Assembly: GCF_009428905.1 (NCBI RefSeq)
Contig: NZ_WHYR01000018.1
Location: 1 to 64,000 of the forward strand
From: Desulfofundulus thermobenzoicus
GTDB lineage: Bacteria > Bacillota > Desulfotomaculia > Desulfotomaculales > Desulfovirgulaceae
DNA length: 64,000 nucleotides
Direction: 5' to 3'
Position 1 is the first letter of the stretch, and every line of letters starts with the position of its first letter. A program made the position numbers and the translations under genes. The notes beneath the pieces are model-generated. The model did not search any database. It had not been told where the DNA came from and saw only the letters and a program-made list of their open reading frames with translations. This document shows positions 47,628 to 56,668 of the stretch, piece after piece.

Positions 47628-48182
47628 TTAATGCTGAAATGCTTCCCCCGGGCATACTTCGCCTTCCTCAAGCCAACCCCATTTTACCAGATCATCATGA
47701 GCTCGCTCGATCTGTTCAGTTGTAAACTTCCCTGCCTTCGCATTATAAACTTCCCCAATTATTCTTTCTTTAGATACATTGTCATAGGCTTCTTTTAAGG
47801 CAGTGGCAATAAAATGGACAGTTGCATATAGTTCAAGCAATGTGGGTGAAAAATTGCGGAACGTATTCAGAACACGCCGGATCTTGTCCATGTTGGCCCT
47901 GATTTGTTCCTGGTGTTTGCAAAGAATTTTATCGCAAGTAAGCCCTTTATAAAAGCTGTATCCGTCGTCGCCTACTTTTACAATTTCACGCCCAATAACC
48001 TCTCCCAGCTCTTCGGCTACCTCGTTGCTGTAGGGTCCGTAAATATATAAGCGGAAATTGGTACGCACAGGAACACCAGCCTCAGCACAGAAGTAGACTA
48101 ACTTTTGTAGGGCTTTTTTCCCCCTCACCGGCATTTCATCGACCAAACAGGCAATAAGTGCTTCGAGTTCCATCAGATCCAC
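47628..48182 (-). CDS. Panacea (DUF4065/YwgA-like) domain protein
   Basis: A 184-residue protein. KKALQKLVYFCAEAGVPV, RLYIYGPYSNEVAEELGEVI and a C-terminal WGWLEEGEV follow the YwgA/SocA-like (DUF4065, Panacea) pattern 'KLQKL.Y......(Y/F)..YGPYS'. Panacea domains are widespread antitoxin-like or adaptor modules. It overlaps the upstream HD-domain gene by ten bases, so the two are made together; Bacillus has a comparable YwgA/YwfO neighbourhood. The base composition is clearly more AT-rich than the flanking genes, suggesting transfer. Its biochemical role here is unknown. Confidence 0.75.
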   Translation of the reverse strand: MDLMELEALIACLVDEMPVRGKKALQKLVYFCAEAGVPVRTNFRLYIYGPYSNEVAEELGEVIGREIVKVGDDGYSFYKGLTCDKILCKHQEQIRANMDKIRRVLNTFRNFSPTLLELYATVHFIATALKEAYDNVSKERIIGEVYNAKAGKFTTEQIERAHDDLVKWGWLEEGEVCPGEAFQH

Positions 48183-49573
48183 CCCTTCTCAATTTTTTTA
48201 ACCTTAGATTGAATTTGAGTAAATTGTTCATTACACCAGCTGGCAGCCTCACTTTTCTTTTCCCGCGTTACGTAAAAGCGAACAATATTTATATTTCTTT
48301 GGGATAAGAGTTCCAGAGGCAGTGACAGTTCAAATATTGAATGGCACTTTTCGAGGTTATGCTTATCCTGCACTATTATACTGGCAAAGGTTTCCTTTTC
48401 CTTGCCATCCTCGCCACCCTCTTCTTCCTTTTTTAAACCGAAAAAGGGGTTTGTAGGTAATTTTCTCGCTCTGTCGTCAACAAATGCAAGGGTTGGATCA
48501 TTGCCATACCGTGCGGTAAAACGCTCTTTTAACTCCTCAACTATCAAATAACTAGCGAGCCCGCTATGATGGGGCAGAGTAACAAAAGCTTCAGAAAGGT
48601 GATCCCGTTCATAAATCCGCCTGGCCCATTCGTTAGACTGCCGCATTTCCTTAATCGCATCCAAAACAGTACAATCATCAAGGTTAATGTAATCTTCCAG
48701 GTGATCCAGGTCAGGCAGGCATCCTCCATTTTGTGGAAATCTCTGATGGAGAAAATCCTTTAAAAATGCGGTTAAATAGTAATCGTAAATTCGTCTGGTT
48801 TTATGAAAATAGACCTGGATAAACATCCAGTAACGGGCAAAGATAAGCTCTTCTACGGCTTGAATTCCATCGGAATCTACCCCCAACAGCCAAAAACCCG
48901 TTCCGGAACCTCCTTCACCTTCAAATTCATTAGAAGAAAGAGTTTCCCTAACCGGTACAAAGGTTACCGTATCTAAAATCCTTTCCAGATCATATTTTCC
49001 ATAACGGACACCGCAATAATAAGAATCCCGCAAGAGATAATCCAGCTTATCGGCATCCATTTCCCCATCAATTATCTTACCAAGAAAAACCAGGTCCGAC
49101 CCTAAGTATCCCTTATCTAACAGGGTTACAATCTCCTCAACCTTGATCTCTGGGAAATATTTATTAATAATGGGAGCAAAGTACTTGCGGATAATGGCAA
49201 TCGAATAATGCTCATGTTTTAAACCCGTTGGGAAAACTCCTTCGCCACCATGGGAAAAAGGAGCGTGTCCAACATCATGCAGAAGGGCGGCAAGCCGGAC
49301 CAACTGCCGTAACCTTTTAAACTCGTCTTCCGGGAAGCGTTTCCGTAGAAACGGCCGTTTATACAAAGAATCCATTACCCTGGACGCCAGGTGCATGACT
49401 CCCAGGCTGTGTTCAAAGCGGGTATGTGTTGCGCCAGGGTATACTAATGATGTCAGGGCCAACTGGCGAATGCGCCGCAATCGCTGAAAGGCTTCCTCTT
49501 TTATAATCGCAGCTTCCCCTGAATTAAGTTCAATCATCCCATGAATGGGGTCCCTTATCCGCAACAGCAGCAC
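48173..49573 (-). CDS. HD-domain phosphohydrolase (SAMHD1/YwfO-like)
   Basis: A 466-residue HD hydrolase. The metal ligands are visible in order: GATHTRFEHSLGVMHLASRV (His), RLAALLHDVGHAPFSHGGEG (His-Asp pair), and GEMDADKLDYLLRDSYYCGV (final Asp). The start RIRDPIHGMIELNSGE, followed by EAFQRLRRIRQLAL, is typical of the SAMHD1/YwfO branch, which hydrolyses dNTPs or related phosphoesters. dNTP-depleting HD enzymes can act in phage defence. The frame starts with GTG at 49573, but GGGGGG overlaps that position, so TTG at 49564 may be the true start. It is AT-rich relative to neighbours and coupled to the Panacea gene. Confidence 0.88.
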   Translation of the reverse strand: MLLLRIRDPIHGMIELNSGEAAIIKEEAFQRLRRIRQLALTSLVYPGATHTRFEHSLGVMHLASRVMDSLYKRPFLRKRFPEDEFKRLRQLVRLAALLHDVGHAPFSHGGEGVFPTGLKHEHYSIAIIRKYFAPIINKYFPEIKVEEIVTLLDKGYLGSDLVFLGKIIDGEMDADKLDYLLRDSYYCGVRYGKYDLERILDTVTFVPVRETLSSNEFEGEGGSGTGFWLLGVDSDGIQAVEELIFARYWMFIQVYFHKTRRIYDYYLTAFLKDFLHQRFPQNGGCLPDLDHLEDYINLDDCTVLDAIKEMRQSNEWARRIYERDHLSEAFVTLPHHSGLASYLIVEELKERFTARYGNDPTLAFVDDRARKLPTNPFFGLKKEEEGGEDGKEKETFASIIVQDKHNLEKCHSIFELSLPLELLSQRNINIVRFYVTREKKSEAASWCNEQFTQIQSKVKKIEKGWI

Positions 49574-49703
49574 CCCCCATGAAACTATTACAAAGCCGCC
49601 CTGGTATTATATTGGTGAATATATGTTTTATTTCCTGCCATGAAGAAAATTTTTTATATATCTGACCGAAAACTATAGCCGGTAGATTTGGCGCGGTGAC
49701 CAA

Positions 49704-49991
49704 TTAGCCAGACAAAAAGGCCAAAACCACAAACCCCGCCAGGTCCACCAGCACGTCAACCGCCCGGCCGGTGCGGCCGGGAACAAAGGTCTGGTGCCAC
49801 TCGTCCAGGGCGGCCACCAGAGCCACGATTACCCCGGCCAGCATCCAGCGCCGCCGGCCGCCAGAACCAGTACCGCCCAGGGCGGCGGCCAACGAGAGAC
49901 CAAGTGCTCCGTAAATTATCACATGCGCCCCCTTGCGCAGCCAGAACTGGATGAAATCCGCCGGGGCGCGGCGGTTGTCCTGGAAAAACAA
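49704..49991 (-). pseudogene. VanZ fragment (second full-segment copy)
   Basis: About 95 codons nearly identical to the VanZ part at 45786-46050, including DNRRAPADFIQFWLRKGAHV and DEWHQTFVPGRTGRAV, ending AGFVVLAFLSG then stop. The N-terminal membrane helix and start are missing; the sequence to the right (49981-50016) switches abruptly toward murJ. It is a truncated duplicate in the same orientation, about 4 kb from the first copy. Confidence 0.85.
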
Positions 49992-50016
49992 TCAACACGT
50001 ACCCCCAAAAGCTTTC

Positions 50017-51509
50017 CTACCTGGACCGGTACGACGGTCTCGCGCGGATAAAGCTCATCCCGAGCAAAAAGGCCCGCCGGAGGACACCCTCCAGGTACAG
50101 GTACTCGTCCAGCCTAAGGAACCGGCAGACCCCGGCGAATACCAGCAGCCCGGCCAGGGCATCCATAACCAGCCTCAGGGCCAGCACCACGGTACCTCCC
50201 GCCGGCACACCGGCCAGGTACCCGTCCACGAACGCCGCCGCGCCTCCTGCCAGAAGAGAAGCTACGGCCGCGCCGGCAGCAAAGGAAAGGGCATTTTTTA
50301 CACCGAAGCCGGGAACTTTACGCGCCAGCAAATAAAACAGCACCACCACGTTAAAAGTGGCCGCCAGGGAATTGGCCAGGGCCAGCCCGCCGTGGGCCAG
50401 GGGCCGGATGAGCAGCAGGCTGAAAACCAGGTTCAACCCCACCGTACATACCCCCACCTTCACCGGCGTGGCCGTATCCTGCAGGGCGTAAAAGCCCCGC
50501 GTGAGCACCGGCCCCAGGCACTGCCCCGCCAGGCCGAAAGAGAAGCACAAAAGGGTGAAAACGGTCATGGCCACGTCGTTTTCGTCAAAGGCCCCGCGCA
50601 TAAAAAGCAGTCTCACCACCGGCTCCCGCAGTACGGCCAGGCCCACACCCGCAGGCAGGGCGACAAGCAAAACCGTTTTCACCGCCCGCAGCAGGGTGTG
50701 GCTAAAACCGGTACCGTCCCCGGAAGCGGCCTTATTCGACAGCGCAGGAAAAATAGCCGTGCCCAGGGCCATCACAATCACCCCCCGGGGCAGCCAATCC
50801 CCGTACCAATCATCACCGGGAACATCAGGCCAAAGGCCTGCTTCAGGCCGGGGTGGTGGAGCTCCAGCACGGGTCGAAAGGGAAAACCCGCCCGCCTCAG
50901 GTAAGGCAACTGCAGGACCATGGCGGCAATATTACCCAGCAGGGTCCCAACGGACACGGCAACAATGCCAAACCTCAGGCCGGCCAGAATGAAAGCAATG
51001 ATAAATACATTGGTGACCACCGGACCCAGGGCCGGGGGCCCGAAGATGTTATTGGCGTTTAAAAGGCCGTAGAAAAGGTTGCCCAGGGACAGAAACAGCA
51101 CGCCCGGCAGCATGACCGCCAGCAAGGCCGCCGCCAGCCGGGCCGTGCCTTCCGGCAGGCCCTGGGCCACCAGCCACACGATCTGCCGCGCTAGGGGCAC
51201 ACCGGCCAGCACCACCGCCAGGAGGACCGCGCTTAACAAAGTGGAAAAGACGGCAAAAAGCCGCCAGGCCTCGTCCTTCTTACCCGCCGAAACATAGGAA
51301 GCAAACAGGGGCACCGCCGTCACGGTCAGCGCCCCGCCCAGCACGGTAAAAATCACGTTTGGCACGGTGTAAGCCACCAGGTAGGCGTCGGTGGCCGCGC
51401 TGGCCCCGAAGACGCAGGCCAGAGCCATTTCGCGCATAAACCCCAGTACTTTAGAAAGCAAAGTAAAAACGGCAATCACCGCCGTGGCTCTGGCAATTGG
51501 TATTAGAAC
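50017..51509 (-). pseudogene. murJ: murJ lipid II flippase, broken by internal deletion and loss of its start
   Basis: Two frames together cover MurJ, the membrane protein that flips the peptidoglycan precursor. Part one (about 51509-50778) has RATAVIAVFTLLSKVLGFMR, AATDAYLVAYTVPNVIFTVL and LKQAFGLMFPVMIGTGIG. Part two (50781-50017) resumes with LPRGVIVMALGTAIFPALSN and continues to the C terminus. The roughly 30 residues normally between 'MIGTGIG' and 'LPxGVxxxAxGTAIFP' (the VYIIIDRxLAS...LNYANRL segment) are absent, and their loss shifts the frame. The N terminus also lacks an ATG with a ribosome site. Another murJ must exist elsewhere if this function is essential. Confidence 0.85.
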
Positions 51510-51544
51510 GTCTCATCCTTTCGCACCTGCTCTGATTACTAAAA

Positions 51545-53806
51545 TTAATAACCCGCCAGACAAATGGATTTGAGGGTTTCCACAAACTTCTTCCTATTAC
51601 TTTCAGAAGCCTCCAGACCCGGAATAACTTCCCTTTGCTCAATCACCGGCCCGTTATTTGGAGTCCAATCGCTAAAATTTAAAATTCGCATTTTTTTACC
51701 CTCAGGGGGTATAAGGAAGTCAAGGAGACGGTTGGTGAGATCTTCATGGTGGCTGACGATAAAGACCTGCCGACCAAACTCCTCACCGCTCGCATACGCA
51801 ATCTGCCTGATGAGCGCGGCAGTCCGCGGCAACTGCGCCATGTCAAAAGCTGTGGTTACGTCATCCAGGGCTATAATGCTATGGCCTATATACCTGTTAA
51901 GCGAATAATTGAGCCCAAGGATCATGGCCAGGCCCAGCTGAGCCCTCTGACCCGTAGATAAGGCGCCCAGCGGACGGTTGTCATCCGTGTAAACCTCTAA
52001 AGGCGATCCCGTCTTCACCCTCCTATCCTTCTTTATTTTAAAGTGAACGGGGCAAATACCGTCCACGAGGCGAAAACGATTTAAAATCTCATCTACTGTT
52101 TGTTCCAATTTTTTGATTACATCATCCGGTGGTAGAATTGCCGAGTTCAATATCGAATTTTTTCCGGCTTCTTCCTCCAGGGCTCTAGCAACCGAATTTA
52201 TCGTCTCCTGGGCCCGCATGTAACCAGCTCTCTGCTGTAAAGCAGCCTTCCTCTTTTCATCCAGTTCCTCTATCCGTATCCACTCCGATACTGCCTCCCG
52301 TACGCGCTCAACGGCCGTGAGAAGATGGTCTTTCGCTCCCGTATCCCCCAGGATTTTTTTCAACTCCGGGAGAGAAATCGGTGAACCGGCATCTATTAAA
52401 ACTTTAAAATGAGGATTGAACCGTAAAACCTGCTGCATCAATCCGTAAATCTGCTTGCACTTTTCCAGAAACACCTTTCTGTTGTGGACCGTTTTTCGCA
52501 TACCAAGCAGTTGCTCCAGAAGCTCAATACGTCTTTCTTTAACATGCGCCTGCCATTTCTCGAACTGGTCCGCCAACCCGGCCAGATCATGCGATACGGC
52601 CTCACGCAGCCATGCGATGACGGGGGGAGGAGGGCTGAAATCAGGGGCGGCATCCGGCACTTTAAGCCAATCTCCACCCCTGTCCCGCAACGCGACCAAA
52701 ATTGCCAGCAGATCGGGGCCACCGGGGTTGCCAAAGTGACGCTCCAAATTTTCAAGAAGTAAAACTTGAGCTTCCAACTCAGTGGCCTTTTCCAACGCCG
52801 CAGCTATATCCTTTTCTTCTGCCGGCCAGGCGTGAGGCGGCAGAAGCATGGTATCATCGGGAAGGTCCTCTAGTAATGAGCGAAGCTTCTCTTCAGCCCC
52901 GCTTATTCGGTCTATTACTTTGCGCCGCAGCTCAAAAAGTGATTCTTCAATGAGACGCAAGGAACCAGGCGGTTTCTCGTCCGGGGCGGACTGCTTCCGA
53001 TCAGGCAAAAGCAAGGCCAAACAGTCCGCCGCCAGGTTTCTGAGTTCGCCTGCCCATCCGGAGCGCAGGTTATCCGAATTAATCAGAAACAGCCAGTCCC
53101 CGGACCTTCCAGGTAGTTTGATATCTCCTTCCGCACCCGCTATCTCTACCAGCTCATTCCAGGCGTCCCTGAAAGCAGCCGCAGCCCGCTTTCTCTCCTC
53201 GTTGATCGTGCTTTCGGCCGGCAAACCCTCTTCACTGGCCAGGTCGCCCAGTACACTTAATACCATATCTTTCCACTGCACCCGTGCCCTTTTTACAGCA
53301 TCAAGAACCACTGTCACCGGTTTCGGCAGGGGCCGAAGAAATTCCAGAAGGCGAACCTGCGCACCTTCTTCTTCAAACAGCTTGCTTAAGAGATCCTGGT
53401 AATAAAAGCTGCAGCGGGCGGCCAGCTCTTTAGGCATATCGTGGTGGGGACAGAAGCTGTCCGGGGGCGAAATATCAGGGGGACCCTTCTGGTTGTCGCG
53501 AACAGTAACCAACCTCCTCCTATCGTTTTCAGAACCGTTGCATTCTACAATAGCCTCTATTTGAGCATAATTAAGGCCGTTGCCGCCGGCAGCCGTGCAA
53601 GAAACCAGCGGACGTCTTTCTTCGTAATAATGGCCGTTCAATAACAGGCAGAGCGCATCAATGAGGCTGGTCTTGCCGAATCCATTAGGGCCTGCGAGCA
53701 GTACAACATCGGCATCGGTATCAAGTGTGACCGGATCGCTGTTCACAAACCCCCTGAACCGGCAAATTTTCAGCGATTTTACGCGAAATACATGCCTATG
53801 ATCCAT
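51545..53806 (-). CDS. SMC/RecF-like AAA ATPase of a three-gene cassette
   Basis: About 753 residues. Walker A is VVLLAGPNGFGKTSLIDALC near residue 35. A long central helical region, probably coiled coil, spans residues about 150-600. The ABC signature is LSTGQRAQLGLAMILGLNYS, Walker B HSIIALDDVTTAFDMAQL with Asp-Asp in place of the usual Asp-Glu, and the H-loop QVFIVSHHEDL. This is the RecF/RecN/SMC layout. The ATG at 53806 (MDHRHVFRVKSLKICRFRGF) follows GGGAGTGA and lies 11 bases inside the preceding gene, so translation is coupled. It would be the ATP-driven sensor or motor of the cassette. Composition is less GC-rich than the housekeeping genes. Confidence 0.9.
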   Translation of the reverse strand: MDHRHVFRVKSLKICRFRGFVNSDPVTLDTDADVVLLAGPNGFGKTSLIDALCLLLNGHYYEERRPLVSCTAAGGNGLNYAQIEAIVECNGSENDRRRLVTVRDNQKGPPDISPPDSFCPHHDMPKELAARCSFYYQDLLSKLFEEEGAQVRLLEFLRPLPKPVTVVLDAVKRARVQWKDMVLSVLGDLASEEGLPAESTINEERKRAAAAFRDAWNELVEIAGAEGDIKLPGRSGDWLFLINSDNLRSGWAGELRNLAADCLALLLPDRKQSAPDEKPPGSLRLIEESLFELRRKVIDRISGAEEKLRSLLEDLPDDTMLLPPHAWPAEEKDIAAALEKATELEAQVLLLENLERHFGNPGGPDLLAILVALRDRGGDWLKVPDAAPDFSPPPPVIAWLREAVSHDLAGLADQFEKWQAHVKERRIELLEQLLGMRKTVHNRKVFLEKCKQIYGLMQQVLRFNPHFKVLIDAGSPISLPELKKILGDTGAKDHLLTAVERVREAVSEWIRIEELDEKRKAALQQRAGYMRAQETINSVARALEEEAGKNSILNSAILPPDDVIKKLEQTVDEILNRFRLVDGICPVHFKIKKDRRVKTGSPLEVYTDDNRPLGALSTGQRAQLGLAMILGLNYSLNRYIGHSIIALDDVTTAFDMAQLPRTAALIRQIAYASGEEFGRQVFIVSHHEDLTNRLLDFLIPPEGKKMRILNFSDWTPNNGPVIEQREVIPGLEASESNRKKFVETLKSICLAGY

Positions 53807-54431
53807 TAATATCACTCCCCGCCATAATCCGCCGCACATCACTTATCCGCTCATCCAGCCACTTGCTAATGGGGGCACCGCTTTCCTCACGCAAAGCCAC
53901 TGCCATGGCGGCCAAAAGACTCGCGTAATTATCCGATACCTGCTGTGACCGCCGTTCACTTTCAAAACTGTTGATAATAGCACCGAGGTCGTGGGGCTCC
54001 AGTTCAATTGATGGCCACGCTGTCGCCACTCCACCCAGCATTTTCCGGATCGTATCCTCCGGAGTCTGAGCGTCTTTTATAACGATGATGGAAAAGTCGC
54101 CGCGATGCCAGTCCTGGTCGGCAGACCATTGTTCATATACTGTTTTTTCATTTGTCTTTTTTCCATCGCGAGCATCAATCACACAAAGTATAGGAACCAC
54201 GAAGCCTACCTCACCGGCACATCCGGCCAAAAAGCGCAGGAGCCGTCCCAGGTGCTCCTTTGTGTTGCTGCTCCCAGAAACTCCGTTCCTGCAGGAAACG
54301 TGAACAGCCATCGCAACATCTGACAGGTAAATTTTATGTATGTTCAGGTTAGAATCCTTACATTCTGTATAATTCATTAGCGATTCCAGGTCGACATCGA
54401 GAACCCATTCATTTAAATTCATATCTTCCAT
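53796..54431 (-). CDS. Unknown middle protein of the SIR2/ATPase cassette
   Basis: About 211 residues (the open frame starts three ATG codons earlier at 54440, in a run of four Met). I do not recognise a family. Visible: an N-terminal NLNEWVLDVDLESLMNYTEC, a central strand-rich part with KIYLSDVAMAVHVSCRNGVS and VVPILCVIDARDGKKTNEKT, RGDFSIIVIKDAQTPEDTIR, and a helical C terminus (SKWLDERISDVRRIMA). Size, position and overlaps on both sides fit the 'middle component' of ABC three-component systems, which links effector and ATPase. It overlaps the SIR2 gene by about 20 bases and the ATPase gene by 11. Confidence 0.75.
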   Translation of the reverse strand: MEDMNLNEWVLDVDLESLMNYTECKDSNLNIHKIYLSDVAMAVHVSCRNGVSGSSNTKEHLGRLLRFLAGCAGEVGFVVPILCVIDARDGKKTNEKTVYEQWSADQDWHRGDFSIIVIKDAQTPEDTIRKMLGGVATAWPSIELEPHDLGAIINSFESERRSQQVSDNYASLLAAMAVALREESGAPISKWLDERISDVRRIMAGSDINGS

Positions 54432-56343
54432 CATCATCACCCCCGGAACGCAATAGTTTTGAACGGTGGTGCAACCTGGCCCGTCCGGGATCGATTAAGA
54501 GAAAAGTTGTACGGAGCCTCTCGTGGAACCTCTTTATAGCCTCCGGAACACTGGTCGCATACCCAAAAAGTTCAAGAATCGAAATCTGGCGAACCGTAAC
54601 CACCTTGACTTTATTACCCTTCCCGTCTACTAAATTTACCCTGCTCGTTCTAGCGCGCCAGGGGTTGATCACTATCTGGATGGCCACGGTCATTTCCTTG
54701 TATCCATGCCACTCAACCTGTTTTGGCAACTGCTCTGCAACGTTCCGGTGGGCTATGTATAACCTGACCCCAGCATCGCCAAACGTTTGGCACCCGTCAA
54801 TGGAGAGTCCTAAAGGACTATCGTCGACATTGATCTTCGCCCTCAGTTCTTCCCAAGAAATGTCGGATTTCTGGTCATTATTACCAATTATTAAATAGAC
54901 TAACAGGAGAACAGTCGGGATAAGCACGGGGCGGTCCACCAGGGGGTGATACAAGCCGCGAACAATTTCAGGCCGGATTGTACGCACGCGCTCGACCCAC
55001 CGGGCCAGAGGAATCATCCTTCCCTTGTCTTCCGCCAGGTCAAGCATTTCTGGAAAACGACCGAAAATACACTCCTCTCCATTCCGGTAAATAAACCAAT
55101 CCAGGGCTTCGTTCAATAATGCAAAAGCACAGGGCAACACCAGCAGGAAAAAGGACACAATGGCGCTTTCACGCCCGCAGGCCCTGCGCAAGAGCCGCCA
55201 AAAGGCGGCCTGGAAAAGGCGCTTCCAGAATAGGTTGGCCGGCAGTTGCTGCTCACCTGACGAGCCTCCGGCATCAAAAAAATGCACGTCGGAACCGAGA
55301 AACACATTCGAATTTGTTTTCTCGGGGCTTAACGAAACATCTTCGTAAGGGGCATAAGCCCGCATTATCTGGGCCTGGCTAAAAGAAAGGGTATTCACAT
55401 ATGCAACTATAAACGGTGCATTAGGTTTTTCCCATATTGTGTCAGAGTTACGCGAACGGTTTGTTGCGGTGTCACGTTCTTCCGAAGCAAATTCCTCACA
55501 CACCTGCAGGGCCGTATGGCGCACCTGCGGCTCATCACTGCCGAAACCGGAAAACAGCAGGGCACGTGAACGCAGCCGGTCGCGGAAAAGATCCCGGGCC
55601 CAACCCCTTTTGCCCCAATCTTGCAGATCCCTTTCCGTCAAAAGAATATTTTTACAGTAATCTCGACACTCATTCATACACTTCGTACGCAGCATGCTTG
55701 CGCATCCGTTAATCTTGTAAACTTTGAGGCACCGACGCTTGTCCTTCCCTTCTGTAAACCTTTTGCCACCGTTGGCCCGGTATTCTGCCAGGTCTCTTAT
55801 GACCACCGCGGGAGAATCGTCGCCTCCCGGGGCGTTACTAAACCCAAAAGTATTGCAGTAAGCTTCTTCGATACAGGTGTCGTAATTCGTGGTGATCACT
55901 TCATCGATGAGCCCTTCACGTGCAAGAAAGGCAAGGTAGTAATGAGCATCTGCCGGCTCCACGTTTGCAAATTCAGGAACTTTCAGAATCTCACGGATAA
56001 GCTCGCATCTCCGACTGGTCCCACCACCCCGGTCACCCGGACAGGACCACTCCCACAATTCGCAGGCTTTATCAAAAGATATTTCTTTTATAGGATAACT
56101 TTCGATCTCCTTGCGCACCACACACGAAGCGCAATGGTCTCCCTCTCTTGCATGGCATTTTTTATCGAAGAGCGCAAGCAAGACGCGCTTGCACATGCAA
56201 TTCGTTTTTGTCAGGCCGGAAATACCCCCGCGATGTTTTGCGTCGATGGAAACGCCTGCCCCAATAAACGGCACGACCATTCCATCAAGCAATCGCCCGA
56301 TCAACCGCTCAAAGATAGGCTTGGGGTCCCTTGACGCAACCAT
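54409..56343 (-). CDS. SIR2-like domain protein (likely effector), altered active site
   Basis: A 644-residue protein whose first ~290 residues follow the SIR2 (NAD-binding) fold of defence proteins: VVPFIGAGVSIDAK at residues 23-36, EVITTNYDTCIEEAY at about 167-181, CLKVYKINGCAS where SIR2 proteins have K-(L/I)-H-G, and ALLFSGFGSDEPQVR. The expected catalytic His is therefore Asn. A Cys-rich insert (CMCKRVLLALFDKKCH, CASCVVRK) and a later CMNECRDYC suggest zinc binding. The C-terminal half is unrecognised, with two hydrophobic stretches (FFLLVLPCAFALL, PVLIPTVLLLVYLII). The ATG at 56343 lacks a strong ribosome site. It is the first gene of the cassette. Confidence 0.85.
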   Translation of the reverse strand: MVASRDPKPIFERLIGRLLDGMVVPFIGAGVSIDAKHRGGISGLTKTNCMCKRVLLALFDKKCHAREGDHCASCVVRKEIESYPIKEISFDKACELWEWSCPGDRGGGTSRRCELIREILKVPEFANVEPADAHYYLAFLAREGLIDEVITTNYDTCIEEAYCNTFGFSNAPGGDDSPAVVIRDLAEYRANGGKRFTEGKDKRRCLKVYKINGCASMLRTKCMNECRDYCKNILLTERDLQDWGKRGWARDLFRDRLRSRALLFSGFGSDEPQVRHTALQVCEEFASEERDTATNRSRNSDTIWEKPNAPFIVAYVNTLSFSQAQIMRAYAPYEDVSLSPEKTNSNVFLGSDVHFFDAGGSSGEQQLPANLFWKRLFQAAFWRLLRRACGRESAIVSFFLLVLPCAFALLNEALDWFIYRNGEECIFGRFPEMLDLAEDKGRMIPLARWVERVRTIRPEIVRGLYHPLVDRPVLIPTVLLLVYLIIGNNDQKSDISWEELRAKINVDDSPLGLSIDGCQTFGDAGVRLYIAHRNVAEQLPKQVEWHGYKEMTVAIQIVINPWRARTSRVNLVDGKGNKVKVVTVRQISILELFGYATSVPEAIKRFHERLRTTFLLIDPGRARLHHRSKLLRSGGDDDGRYEFK

Positions 56344-56668
56344 GCTTTATCACGCCGGGTTTAGAGCCCCCGGCTTTCCACCCTCCTCGCCTGTTAGTCA
56401 GCCCAGTATTTCTCATGCGACGGCAGCCGGTGCAGACTCCCGCCTGAAGCCCAGGATTTTGCTGTGCACCATGGCTGCCATAGCGTCCGCCGTGACACCG
56501 GTTACTTCCGGAGAAATCATTATGCCCGCATGCTCTATATCCGCCACGCGGACCTGCTCGAAGACGAAGAAAATGATGGGCTTGTTTATAATTGGGATAA
56601 GCTGTTTGGTAGGGGTATGGTAAGGGGCCTAAGCCGCCTCCCCTTGCCTCCAGATTGCACGAGGGCTT
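56344..56668. other. Non-coding junction between defence cassette and glycan genes
   Basis: No convincing gene. Fragments of protein-like sequence occur on the plus strand at 56530-56620 (RHADLLEDEENDGLVYNWDK), but without start, ribosome site or recognisable domain. This is probably the junction scar where the island joined the polysaccharide locus. Confidence 0.45.

Noticed and set aside
56111-56623. 170-codon plus-strand frame across the SIR2 gene start
   Set aside because: Mostly antisense to the SIR2 gene, no ribosome site and no domain.
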